Part shown: piece after piece, positions 1 through 5,692 of the stretch | How positions within the stretch are numbered: position 1 is the stretch's first letter | How the letters are laid out: each line of letters opens with the position of its first letter | Assembly: GCA_945983015.1 (NCBI GenBank) | Contig: CAMFSN010000073.1 | Location: forward strand, 1-7,309 | DNA length: 7,309 nt | DNA from: an uncultured Bacteroidales bacterium | Lineage (GTDB): Bacteria > Bacteroidota > Bacteroidia > Bacteroidales > UBA932 | Direction: 5' to 3' | Program-made: the position numbers and the translations under genes | The notes under the pieces: generated by a model | Told to the model about the DNA's origin: nothing | Database searches by the model: none | The model's input: only the letters and a program-made list of their open reading frames with translations

Positions 1-23
1 ATTTTCCAGGAGAAAGACCCCAT
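1..23 (-). CDS. Possible 5' end of a downstream gene (partial, runs off left edge)
   Basis: On the minus strand the rfbD stop codon TGA shares its last base with an ATG (TGATG, bases 25-21), and the frame then stays open for seven codons, reading MGSFSWK, to the window edge. The same one-base stop/start overlap occurs at two other junctions in this window, which makes a real translationally coupled gene plausible. Seven residues are too few to identify a family. From memory, and with low certainty, release factor 3 (prfC) lies next to rfbD in some Bacteroides genomes, but nothing visible here confirms that. The ATG could equally be chance. Confidence 0.35.
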
Positions 24-919
24 CAAACTTGCTGCTTATCAGTTTCATACTCCTCTAAACATTTTTTAAGTGAATCCCTCCAGTAAGGTATCTCTATGGA
101 AAAGGTCTCCTTTATTAAAGTCTTATCCAGCACGGAATAGGATGGTCTTCTGGCCGCATTCGGAAAATCCTCATTATTTATGGCCACCACCTTCGCCGGC
201 TTCCCGCTATACTCCTTGATAGCCTGGGCGAAATCATACCAGCTCGCCACACCTTCATCCGTATAGTGGTATATTCCGGTCTCATCCAGCATCCCCTGCT
301 CTATGATGTGCATTATGACATATGCCAAGTCTCTTGCATAGGTCGGGCTTCCGACCGCATCGCAGACTACCTTTACGTCCTTGCTTCCGGAAAGCATTTC
401 CAGCATAGTCTTTACGAAGTTTCTGCCAAAGGTGGAGTACAGCCAGGCCGTTCTGATTATTATATACTTACAGCCTGAGCGGGTGATGCTTCTCTCCCCT
501 GCGAGTTTGGTGCTGCCATAGACATTGCAAGGCTCTGCCAAATCACATTCCTTATAGGGAGTGGAGCGCTTTGTCCCGCAGAAGATGTAATCCGTGGATA
601 TGTGAATAAGTTCCGTGCCACTTTCCTTTGCCACCATTGCCAAGTTTTCTGCGGCATAGTGGTTCAAGAGCTCTGCCATCTGGACGTCTGCCTCAGCCCT
701 GTTCACCGCAGTATATGCAGCGCAATTGATGAAAAGATCTATCTGTTCGCTTTGGGCTATAAGACTGAGGGCATCCTTGTTAGTGATGTCCAGATACACT
801 GTCTCCTCTCCGGGCAGCTCAGTCACATCTGAGAAAATGAAGCGATGCGAACTGCCCTTGCTCGCCCGCCTGAGTTCCCTTCCGAGCTGTCCGTTAGCTC
901 CTGTCACTAAAATGTTCAT
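23..919 (-). CDS. rfbD: dTDP-4-dehydrorhamnose reductase (RmlD/RfbD)
   Basis: This 298-residue protein is a cytoplasmic extended short-chain dehydrogenase/reductase. The family reduces dTDP-4-dehydro-L-rhamnose to dTDP-L-rhamnose with NAD(P)H, the last step of rhamnose donor synthesis for surface polysaccharides. The N-terminus carries the dinucleotide-binding glycine motif TGANGQLG (residues 6-13). STDYIF follows at 108-113, and the catalytic YxxxK pair is Y134/K138 in YGSTK. RTAWLYS (156-162) and RRPSYSVLDK (257-266) are typical RmlD blocks. Length is normal for the family. The ATG at 919 sits just before the nucleotide-binding strand, and a Bacteroidota-type -7 element lies about 65 bases upstream. 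The partner genes rmlA, rmlB and rmlC are not in the window, so this copy stands apart from them or they lie outside. The motif set makes a generic NAD-dependent epimerase less likely. Confidence 0.95.
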   Translation of the reverse strand: MNILVTGANGQLGRELRRASKGSSHRFIFSDVTELPGEETVYLDITNKDALSLIAQSEQIDLFINCAAYTAVNRAEADVQMAELLNHYAAENLAMVAKESGTELIHISTDYIFCGTKRSTPYKECDLAEPCNVYGSTKLAGERSITRSGCKYIIIRTAWLYSTFGRNFVKTMLEMLSGSKDVKVVCDAVGSPTYARDLAYVIMHIIEQGMLDETGIYHYTDEGVASWYDFAQAIKEYSGKPAKVVAINNEDFPNAARRPSYSVLDKTLIKETFSIEIPYWRDSLKKCLEEYETDKQQV

Positions 920-984
920 TCTCTTGATCCCTCTTATTCGTTACTCTCAGCAAGATATAATAGCCTTACTGTTAGACAACTCTG

Positions 985-992
985 CAAATATA
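985..992 (-). promoter_or_regulatory. Probable -7 promoter element for rfbD
   Basis: The minus strand reads TATATTTG, an exact match to the Bacteroidota primary sigma factor -7 consensus TAnnTTTG. It would give a leader of roughly 60 bases before the rfbD ATG. I see no good TTTG/TTG -33 element at the expected spacing of about 19-21 bases, so the assignment rests on the -7 match and its intergenic position. Confidence 0.55.
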
Positions 993-1063
993 GGAAAAAG
1001 TCATAATAATGGGATATGAGATTTGTGCAAATTGCGGAGTCTGATTGGGAAGAAAAAATTTAT

Positions 1064-1071
1064 TACCTTTG
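1064..1071 (+). promoter_or_regulatory. Probable -7 promoter element for the rnhA-pdxA operon
   Basis: TACCTTTG matches TAnnTTTG exactly and ends 7 bases before the GTG at 1079, which is where homology puts the start of RNase HI. The expected -33 TTG is degenerate (CTG at 1041-1043, 20-base spacing). It would produce a leaderless or nearly leaderless transcript, the same geometry as at rlmN in this window. If translation really begins at ATG 1016, this motif would be coding sequence and the call would be wrong. Confidence 0.45.
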
Positions 1072-1078
1072 TAGGCTA

Positions 1079-1564
1079 GTGGAAGAAAAGCCAGTCATAT
1101 ACCTTTATACCGACGGAGCATCGAGTGGGAATCCCGGGCCAGGTGGCTATGGGGTAGTACTCAAGTGCGCAGGTAAGGAGAAGGAACTCAGTGAAGGATT
1201 CGAGAAGACTACGAACAACAGGATGGAGCTCTTGGCCGTGATAAAAGGACTGGAAGCCATCAAATGGCAGAATGCCCTGGTGCAGGTTTGGTCTGACTCC
1301 GCATACGTGGTCAAGGCAGTGAATGAAGGTTGGCTTGAGAATTGGCAGAGAAAAGGATGGAAAAAAGTGAAGAACCCTGACCTCTGGCAGAGATTCCTGC
1401 CCCTTTATCGGGCGCACAGGGTCAGTTTCCACTGGCTGAAAGGCCACGCGGGACATCCCGAGAACGAGAGATGCGACAGATTGGCAGTGCAAGCAAGCCA
1501 ATCCCCAAGTCTGAAAGTGGACGAAGGATATGTAAAAGAATGCGATAGCAACGAACTGTTTTAA
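1079..1564 (+). CDS. rnhA: Ribonuclease HI
   Basis: RNase HI is a cytoplasmic endonuclease that cuts the RNA strand of RNA-DNA hybrids, removing R-loops and primers. Numbering from GTG 1079 (161 aa), the catalytic carboxylates are D12 in YTDGASSGNPGPGG, E50 in NNRMELL, D73 in WSDSAYV and D133 in HPENERCDRLA, with the helper histidine H123 in KGHAGH. The basic 'handle' (WLENWQRKGWKKVKNPDLWQ) marks the E. coli-like type I enzyme. The frame is also open upstream to ATG 1016 (182 aa). I prefer GTG 1079 for three reasons: it gives the usual family length and N-terminus, a TACCTTTG promoter element lies 7 bases upstream, and no promoter is visible before 1016. The first 21 residues of the longer form show no family similarity. 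The gene stands 2 bases before pdxA, so they are probably co-transcribed. Family identity is secure; the start is less so. Confidence 0.93.
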   Translation: MEEKPVIYLYTDGASSGNPGPGGYGVVLKCAGKEKELSEGFEKTTNNRMELLAVIKGLEAIKWQNALVQVWSDSAYVVKAVNEGWLENWQRKGWKKVKNPDLWQRFLPLYRAHRVSFHWLKGHAGHPENERCDRLAVQASQSPSLKVDEGYVKECDSNELF

Positions 1565-1566
1565 AT

Positions 1567-2655
1567 ATGCCTAAAGATAACAAGATAATTGTGGGAATCA
1601 CCCAGGGAGATTCTAACGGAATAGGTTATGAAGTGATAATCAAAGCCTTAAGCGACGAAAGGATATTAGACCAATTCATCCCCGTAGTCTATGGCTCTCC
1701 AAAACTCTTCAACTTTTACTGCAAGACCATTCCGGAGATAGAGAAGCTTAACGTCTGCGCCATCTCCAATATCTCCCAACTCCAGCCTCGAAAAATCAAC
1801 ATCGTGGACTGCCTGCCGGAGAATGTCTTCGCAGAACCTGGCACTGCCCTGCCATCTGCAGCACAGGAAGCCATCACCAGTCTCGAAAGAGCCGTGTCAG
1901 ACATCAAGGCCGGAAAGATAGACGTACTTGTCACAGCTCCAATAAATAAAAAATCTATGAGCGGACAAGGCTTCAAATACCCTGGTCACACAGAGTATCT
2001 GCAGAACGCCTTCGGAGTACAGGACGTAACTATGCTGATGATAAGCGACCGGATCAAACTCGGAGTAGTAAGCGGGCATATCCCTCTCAAAGAAGTGCCT
2101 GGAGCCATTAGCAAGGACAGAATCCTAAGCAAACTCCGCCTTATGAAAAGATCCCTGGAAGAGGACTTTTCCATAGACAACCCTAAAATAGCCGTACTAA
2201 GCCTGAACCCACACAGCGGAGATGGAGGTCTGCTCGGAGACGAAGAGCAGAATATCATTATCCCTGCCATCAAAGAGGCTCAAGAGGAAGGCATCCAAGC
2301 CTTCGGACCATTCTCCCCTGACGGTTACTTCGGAATGGGAGAGTATCAGAGATTCGACGCCACTCTGGCTATGTATCACGACCAAGGACTCTCACCGTTC
2401 AAGACCATAGCCTTTGCCGACGGCGTAAACTACAGCGCCGGACTTCCTATAGTCCGCACCTCCCCTGATCACGGAACAGCCTTTTCTCTCGCTGGAAGAG
2501 ACCTCTCGGATGCCTCTTCGATGAGATGTGCGATATATCAGGCAATCGAAATCTTCAAAAGGCGGAAAGCATATCGCAAACTGGTGGAAAACAAGATGGT
2601 AGATCTCCGTCCTAAGGAAGAAGACAAGCCCTCCAACCGTCCACAAATCGCCTGA
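1567..2655 (+). CDS. pdxA: 4-hydroxythreonine-4-phosphate dehydrogenase (PdxA)
   Basis: PdxA oxidises 4-phosphooxy-L-threonine with NAD(P)+. The unstable product yields 3-amino-1-hydroxyacetone phosphate, which PdxJ condenses with deoxyxylulose phosphate to pyridoxine phosphate; it is a cytoplasmic dimer. The 362-residue protein has the N-terminal GITQGDSNGIGYEV block (10-23), VTAPINK (122-128) and GHTEYL (140-145). The three metal-binding histidines known from E. coli PdxA align with H171 (SGHIPL), H216 (NPHSGDGG) and H271 (MYHDQG), and TSPDHGTAFSLAG (298-310) closes the substrate site. It is slightly longer than E. coli PdxA (about 329 aa), with a charged C-terminal tail. The start lies 2 bases after the rnhA stop without a Shine-Dalgarno sequence, so translation may be coupled. 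Its stop overlaps the next gene. A PdxA2-type sugar-acid phosphate dehydrogenase is a formal alternative, but no catabolic neighbours support it. pdxJ is not in the window. Confidence 0.95.
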   Translation: MPKDNKIIVGITQGDSNGIGYEVIIKALSDERILDQFIPVVYGSPKLFNFYCKTIPEIEKLNVCAISNISQLQPRKINIVDCLPENVFAEPGTALPSAAQEAITSLERAVSDIKAGKIDVLVTAPINKKSMSGQGFKYPGHTEYLQNAFGVQDVTMLMISDRIKLGVVSGHIPLKEVPGAISKDRILSKLRLMKRSLEEDFSIDNPKIAVLSLNPHSGDGGLLGDEEQNIIIPAIKEAQEEGIQAFGPFSPDGYFGMGEYQRFDATLAMYHDQGLSPFKTIAFADGVNYSAGLPIVRTSPDHGTAFSLAGRDLSDASSMRCAIYQAIEIFKRRKAYRKLVENKMVDLRPKEEDKPSNRPQIA

Positions 2656-3128
2656 TGGGACCATCGGATTGCATCTACGCCAGGAATTGTGAAATCAGGC
2701 GGCTCGACAGAAAACGGGCCGCCGATTTTCTTGAGCGAAACCATTTTCTGGGAACCTGCCAGGCAAGGTATTTCTATGGACTTTTCACCCGAAGAAGTAG
2801 CGGGACAAAGGAAGTTCAACTTCCTGAAGGCAGCCTGGTGGCTGTGGGCGCCTTCTCCAATGGCAGACGCTTCAGAGACGGTCACCTGAGCTACGAATGG
2901 ATACGATACGCCTCCCTGAAGGAACTCCGAGTGATGGGTGGGATGGGCAAAATTCTGAATGAATTTGTGAAAGACCTGCATCCAGGGGACGTAATGACCT
3001 ATGTGGATGCCTCCAAATCCGATGGCAGCTCATACCTGGAGCTAGGATTTCAGGTAATAGAAAAGGTAGAAAGAGCAGGTTTCACTAATCTGAAGTTGAA
3101 ACGATTCTATCCACCAGAGCCCGAATAG
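2655..3128 (+). CDS. Small GNAT-fold protein resembling Mom-like acyltransferases; function unknown
   Basis: This 157-residue protein is not one I can name. Its layout suggests the GNAT acyltransferase fold. It opens with a helical ERNHFLGT segment (27-34), then hydrophobic strands including LVAVGAF (61-67) and LSYEWIRYAS (78-87). A loop-helix, RVMGGMGKILNEFV (92-105), sits where GNAT enzymes bind the cofactor pyrophosphate. The strand and helix DVMTYVDASKSDGSSYLELGF (112-132) resemble the closing GNAT 'YeklGF' block. The pattern recalls phage Mom-like proteins and their bacterial relatives as I remember them; that relation is inference. There is no signal peptide or membrane segment. The ATG overlaps the pdxA stop by one base (TGATG), so it is probably translated from the pdxA transcript by re-initiation. 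Its last 44 bases overlap recX on the other strand. No acceptor substrate can be deduced. Confidence 0.8.
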   Translation: MGPSDCIYARNCEIRRLDRKRAADFLERNHFLGTCQARYFYGLFTRRSSGTKEVQLPEGSLVAVGAFSNGRRFRDGHLSYEWIRYASLKELRVMGGMGKILNEFVKDLHPGDVMTYVDASKSDGSSYLELGFQVIEKVERAGFTNLKLKRFYPPEPE

Positions 3129-3555
3129 CGTCGTACTCATAGCCCCTGCCGAGCGCGAATTTCAGCAGTTTAAAGCGGCCCTGCGGGTCGTCTTTCAGGC
3201 TTTTCCATTTATATGCCAATGCCCTCTCCAATTTCTCCCCCGCCTTCTTCTCGTCTATCTCCCCGATGGCTTCCTTTATAGTGTCCCTATCTATATGCTT
3301 GAGCATCAAAGCATTCTTTATCTTCAGCGGACCCCAGCCACTCAGAGCCGATTTCTCCCTCGCAAAGGCGGTGCTGAAACGAAGCTCATCCACAAAGCCG
3401 TCCTCCTGCAAGGCCTGCACCAGGCTTTCGGCCTTGCCTTGAGGATCAGTCTGATCCTCAAGGAGCTTGAGGGCTTTTCTGAAAATATCTTCCCTGCAAT
3501 ACTCCCTCTTGCTACAGAGAGCCTGCAATCTCAAAAGCGCTTCTTTGCATTCCAT
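3085..3555 (-). CDS. recX: Regulatory protein RecX
   Basis: RecX binds RecA-DNA filaments and usually limits RecA activity in the cytoplasm. The 156-residue product is all-helical in character and shows the family core GFVDELRFSTAFAREK (53-68), followed by LSGWGPLKIKNALMLKHI (71-88). It ends with the repeat-like helical segment GRFKLLKFALGRGYEYDAI (126-144). Length matches compact RecX proteins. The ATG is 4 bases after the rlmN stop without a visible Shine-Dalgarno sequence, so rlmN and recX should share a transcript. recA lies on the other side of rlmN on the opposite strand, which supports the identification. The 3' end runs 44 bases into the GNAT-like gene. Codons 31-40 contain a 27-bp near-perfect palindrome, described separately. 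Confidence 0.92.
   Translation of the reverse strand: MECKEALLRLQALCSKREYCREDIFRKALKLLEDQTDPQGKAESLVQALQEDGFVDELRFSTAFAREKSALSGWGPLKIKNALMLKHIDRDTIKEAIGEIDEKKAGEKLERALAYKWKSLKDDPQGRFKLLKFALGRGYEYDAIRALVDRIVSTSD
3437..3463. repeat. 27-bp palindrome (13-bp arms, 1-base centre) inside recX
   Basis: The left arm CCTTGAGGATCAG (3437-3449) and right arm CTGATCCTCAAGG (3451-3463) are exact reverse complements around a single T at 3450. They encode RecX residues LLEDQTDPQG. A third related copy, CTTGAGG at 3466-3472, can pair with CCTCAAG at 3456-3462, so the right arm has two mutually exclusive partners. An adjacent 8-bp inverted repeat (GCAAGGCC at 3408-3415, GGCCTTGC at 3430-3437) extends the structured zone to about 65 bases. 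The pairing is read directly from the sequence; any function is unknown. Confidence 0.85.
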
Positions 3556-3559
3556 AATA

Positions 3560-4576
3560 CTAAGAGTTATGCTTACCGGCTAGAAGGCCACAGGCGGCAA
3601 ATATATCCTCCCCCTTGGAAGCCCTTATGGTACAAGTAATCCCCTTTTCGCTAAGATAATCCCTGAAAGCAATCATCTTCTCGGCAGGGGCGCAGTCGTA
3701 AGGGAAATCCGGAATCTTATGGAAACGAATCAGATTCACCCTGCACTCCAAGCCCTTAAGAAGCCTGGCCAAGGCAGCCGCGTGCCTAAGGTCATCGTTC
3801 CAATCCGCGAACATCGTATATTCGAAACTAACCCGTCTCTGTCCACTGAAATCGTAGCGTCTGATCAGGTCCAGCACATCTCTGATATCGTATGCCTTCT
3901 CTATGGGCATAAAATTAAAGCGCTCTTCAGGGAAAGGGTTATGCAGGCTCACTGCCAGGTGACAGCGACTCTCGTCCAGATATCTTTTGAGACCTGGAAT
4001 CAGACCTATAGTACTGAGAGTAATGCGCTTGGGACTCCAGCCAAAGCCCCAGTCCGAGATTAGGACCCGAATGGCTCCGGATACAGCCTCATAATTATCC
4101 AAAGGCTCCCCCATCCCCATAAAAACCGTATTGGTCAATTCCTGAGACTCCTCTATGCTAAGGTATTGGTTCAGAATGTCGGCCACAGAGAGGTTTCCGT
4201 GAAATCCCTGCCTGCCAGTCATACAGAACTTGCAGCCCATCTTACAACCCACCTGGGAGCTGACACAGAGAGTCTTGCGTTCTTCGTCCGGAATCATAAC
4301 CGCCTCTATGGCTCCACCCTGCACTTCAAAGAGATACTTCCTGGTACCATCCCTGGAAGTAAAGACTTCAAGGGGATCGGAAAGACCGATTTCATAATTC
4401 TCAGCGAGAAGTTCCCGACCCTTTTTCGAGATATCGCTCATCTGCTCGAAACTGCGAACCCGCTTCCTGTACATCCAGGAGGCAAGTTGAGAGGCAGTGA
4501 ATGCAGGCAAGCCCAAAGAGAGTACTATGGACTTTAATTCCTCAGGGCTTTTTCCCAATAACTTTTCCTTTGACAT
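3560..4576 (-). CDS. rlmN: Dual-specificity 23S rRNA/tRNA adenine-C2 methyltransferase RlmN
   Basis: RlmN is a radical SAM enzyme that makes m2A at A2503 of 23S rRNA and at A37 of some tRNAs. The 338-residue protein has an N-terminal RNA-binding region (SPEELKSIVLSLGLPAFTASQ, 10-30), then the [4Fe-4S] motif CKMGCKFC with C111, C115 and C118. C104 and C329 (GEDIFAACG) correspond by position to the catalytic pair C118 and C355 of E. coli RlmN. FMGMGEPLDNY (152-162) is the usual SAM-binding block. I start it at ATG 4576, giving MSKEKLLG. A TTG three codons upstream (4585) is in frame but lies within the -7 promoter element. The stop lies 4 bases before recX, forming an rlmN-recX operon divergent from recA. 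All key residues are present. Cfr, a C8 methyltransferase, is unlikely because this shows RlmN features and a housekeeping context. Confidence 0.97.
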   Translation of the reverse strand: MSKEKLLGKSPEELKSIVLSLGLPAFTASQLASWMYRKRVRSFEQMSDISKKGRELLAENYEIGLSDPLEVFTSRDGTRKYLFEVQGGAIEAVMIPDEERKTLCVSSQVGCKMGCKFCMTGRQGFHGNLSVADILNQYLSIEESQELTNTVFMGMGEPLDNYEAVSGAIRVLISDWGFGWSPKRITLSTIGLIPGLKRYLDESRCHLAVSLHNPFPEERFNFMPIEKAYDIRDVLDLIRRYDFSGQRRVSFEYTMFADWNDDLRHAAALARLLKGLECRVNLIRFHKIPDFPYDCAPAEKMIAFRDYLSEKGITCTIRASKGEDIFAACGLLAGKHNS

Positions 4577-4579
4577 AGG

Positions 4580-4610
4580 TTGCAAAAATAAGCATTTTTG
4601 ATTAAGTTTG
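4580..4610 (+). promoter_or_regulatory. Probable recA promoter (-33 TTG, -7 TAAGTTTG)
   Basis: TTG at 4580-4582 and TAAGTTTG at 4603-4610 are separated by 20 bases, fitting the Bacteroidota -33/-7 consensus in both elements and spacing. This is the best two-part promoter in the window. It implies a leader of roughly 45 bases before the recA ATG. No E. coli-type (CTGT-N8-ACAG) or Bacillus-type SOS operator is visible between 4577 and 4660. Confidence 0.65.
4583..4590 (-). promoter_or_regulatory. Probable -7 promoter element for rlmN-recX
   Basis: The minus strand reads TATTTTTG, an exact TAnnTTTG match, followed by CAACCT and then the rlmN ATG. Transcription would begin within a few bases of the start codon, predicting a leaderless or near-leaderless message. 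No clear TTG is present at the -33 spacing. The element lies inside the spacer of the opposing recA promoter. Confidence 0.6.
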
Positions 4611-4646
4611 CCCTGCTATTAACCAACTAAACTATCAATAACTTTT

Positions 4647-4651
4647 AGGAG
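4647..4651 (+). promoter_or_regulatory. Shine-Dalgarno-like site for recA
   Basis: AGGAG ends 9 bases before the recA ATG, with an A/T-rich spacer. Most genes in this window have no such site. It supports the choice of ATG 4661, although Bacteroidota ribosomes generally depend little on this pairing. Confidence 0.55.
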
Positions 4652-4660
4652 ATTAAAATT

Positions 4661-5692
4661 ATGGGAAAAGAAGTAGAAACCAAGCAGGGCGAGCAGATTA
4701 ACGCCGCGAAACTAAAGGCTTTGCAAGCCACTATCGACAAAATAGAAAAAGACTATGGCAAGGGTACCATTATGACCCTGGGTGAGCAGGTGGACTGGGA
4801 CGTGCAGGTAATTCCGAGCGGAAGTATCGCACTGGACCACGCGCTGGGCATAGGTGGTTATCCGAGGGGCCGTATCATCGAGATATATGGACCGGAATCC
4901 AGCGGTAAAACCACATTGGCCATACACGCCATAGCTCAAGCTCAGAAAAACGGCGGAATAGCCGCGATGATAGACGCAGAGCACGCTTTCGACCGCACAT
5001 ACGCGAAGGCACTTGGCGTAAATCTGGAGAATCTGCTTATCTCTCAGCCGGATAACGGCGAGCAGGCGCTGGAGATAGCCGACAACCTCATCCGCAGCGG
5101 GGCCATTGACATCGTAGTGATAGACTCCGTGGCTGCCCTGACCCCTAAGGCAGAGATTGAGGGAGAGATGGGAGATAACAAAGTGGGTCTGCAGGCCAGG
5201 CTGATGAGCCAGGCGCTCAGAAAACTCACCGCTAACATCTCCAAGACTAATACCTGCTGCATCTTCATCAACCAGCTTCGCGAGAAGATTGGAGTGATGT
5301 TCGGAAACCCTGAGACCACCACCGGAGGAAACGCCCTGAAATTCTACGCTTCCGTGCGCATCGACGTACGCCGAACCACTCAGCTCAAGGACGGGGATGA
5401 GGCTACAGGTAACAGAACCAGAGTGAAAGTGGTGAAGAATAAGATGGCTCCACCTTTTAAGAAAGCCGAATTCGACATAGTCTATGGCGAAGGCATCTCT
5501 CACACCGGAGAGATCGTGGACCTGGCTGTGGAATTCGACATCATACACAAGAGCGGTTCCTGGTTCAGCTACCAGGGAGAGAAATTGGCACAGGGTATGG
5601 CCGCTGTCAAGCAGGTGCTCAAGGATAACATAGAGCTCTGCGAGGAGATAGAGGCTAAGGTTAGAGAAGCTCTAAAGGAGGCAAAAGACTGA
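4661..5692 (+). CDS. recA: Recombinase RecA
   Basis: RecA forms ATP-dependent filaments on single-stranded DNA, carries out strand exchange in homologous recombination, and stimulates self-cleavage of LexA-type repressors where these exist. The 343-residue protein is full length. An N-terminal helix contains KIEKDYGKGTIM (27-38). Walker A is GPESSGKTT (77-85), the catalytic glutamate is E107 in DAEHAFD, and Walker B is IVVIDSVAAL (151-160). DNA loop L1 surrounds EIEGEMGDNK (165-174), and L2 contains NPETTTGGNALKFYAS (216-231). The C-terminal KMAPPFKKAEFDI region (261-273) and a short acidic tail complete it. The ATG has an upstream Shine-Dalgarno-like site and a two-part Bacteroidota promoter. 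It is divergent from rlmN-recX, whose product should modulate it. Its stop overlaps the trpS start by one base, so the two are probably one operon. Nothing is missing or unusual in the protein. Confidence 0.99.
   Translation: MGKEVETKQGEQINAAKLKALQATIDKIEKDYGKGTIMTLGEQVDWDVQVIPSGSIALDHALGIGGYPRGRIIEIYGPESSGKTTLAIHAIAQAQKNGGIAAMIDAEHAFDRTYAKALGVNLENLLISQPDNGEQALEIADNLIRSGAIDIVVIDSVAALTPKAEIEGEMGDNKVGLQARLMSQALRKLTANISKTNTCCIFINQLREKIGVMFGNPETTTGGNALKFYASVRIDVRRTTQLKDGDEATGNRTRVKVVKNKMAPPFKKAEFDIVYGEGISHTGEIVDLAVEFDIIHKSGSWFSYQGEKLAQGMAAVKQVLKDNIELCEEIEAKVREALKEAKD
5674..5681 (+). promoter_or_regulatory. Strong Shine-Dalgarno site for trpS inside recA
   Basis: AAAGGAGG ends 10 bases before the trpS ATG and contains the complete AGGAGG anti-SD complement. 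It lies within the last codons of recA (LKEAKD). A perfect site is uncommon in Bacteroidota and may help set trpS translation at the overlapping recA stop. It could also be a by-product of Lys-Glu-Ala codons. Confidence 0.5.

Noticed and set aside
2538..2981. 147-codon minus-strand frame across the pdxA/GNAT junction
   Set aside because: It covers two well-supported coding ends on the other strand, shows no domain and has no promoter element upstream.
3079..3102. Inverted repeat GTTTCA...TGAAAC at the recX stop, considered as a convergent terminator
   Set aside because: The stem is only 6 A/T-rich pairs with a 12-base loop and no T-run on either side; such a repeat is easily expected by chance.
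4577..4660. SOS box or other operator upstream of recA
   Set aside because: I looked for CTGT-N8-ACAG and GAAC-N4-GTTC type palindromes and found none convincing; only promoter and Shine-Dalgarno elements are supportable.
4712..5548. 278-codon open frame antisense to recA
   Set aside because: Same reason: recA is unmistakable on the plus strand, and the antisense product has low-complexity histidine/serine/leucine-rich content typical of mirrored codons.
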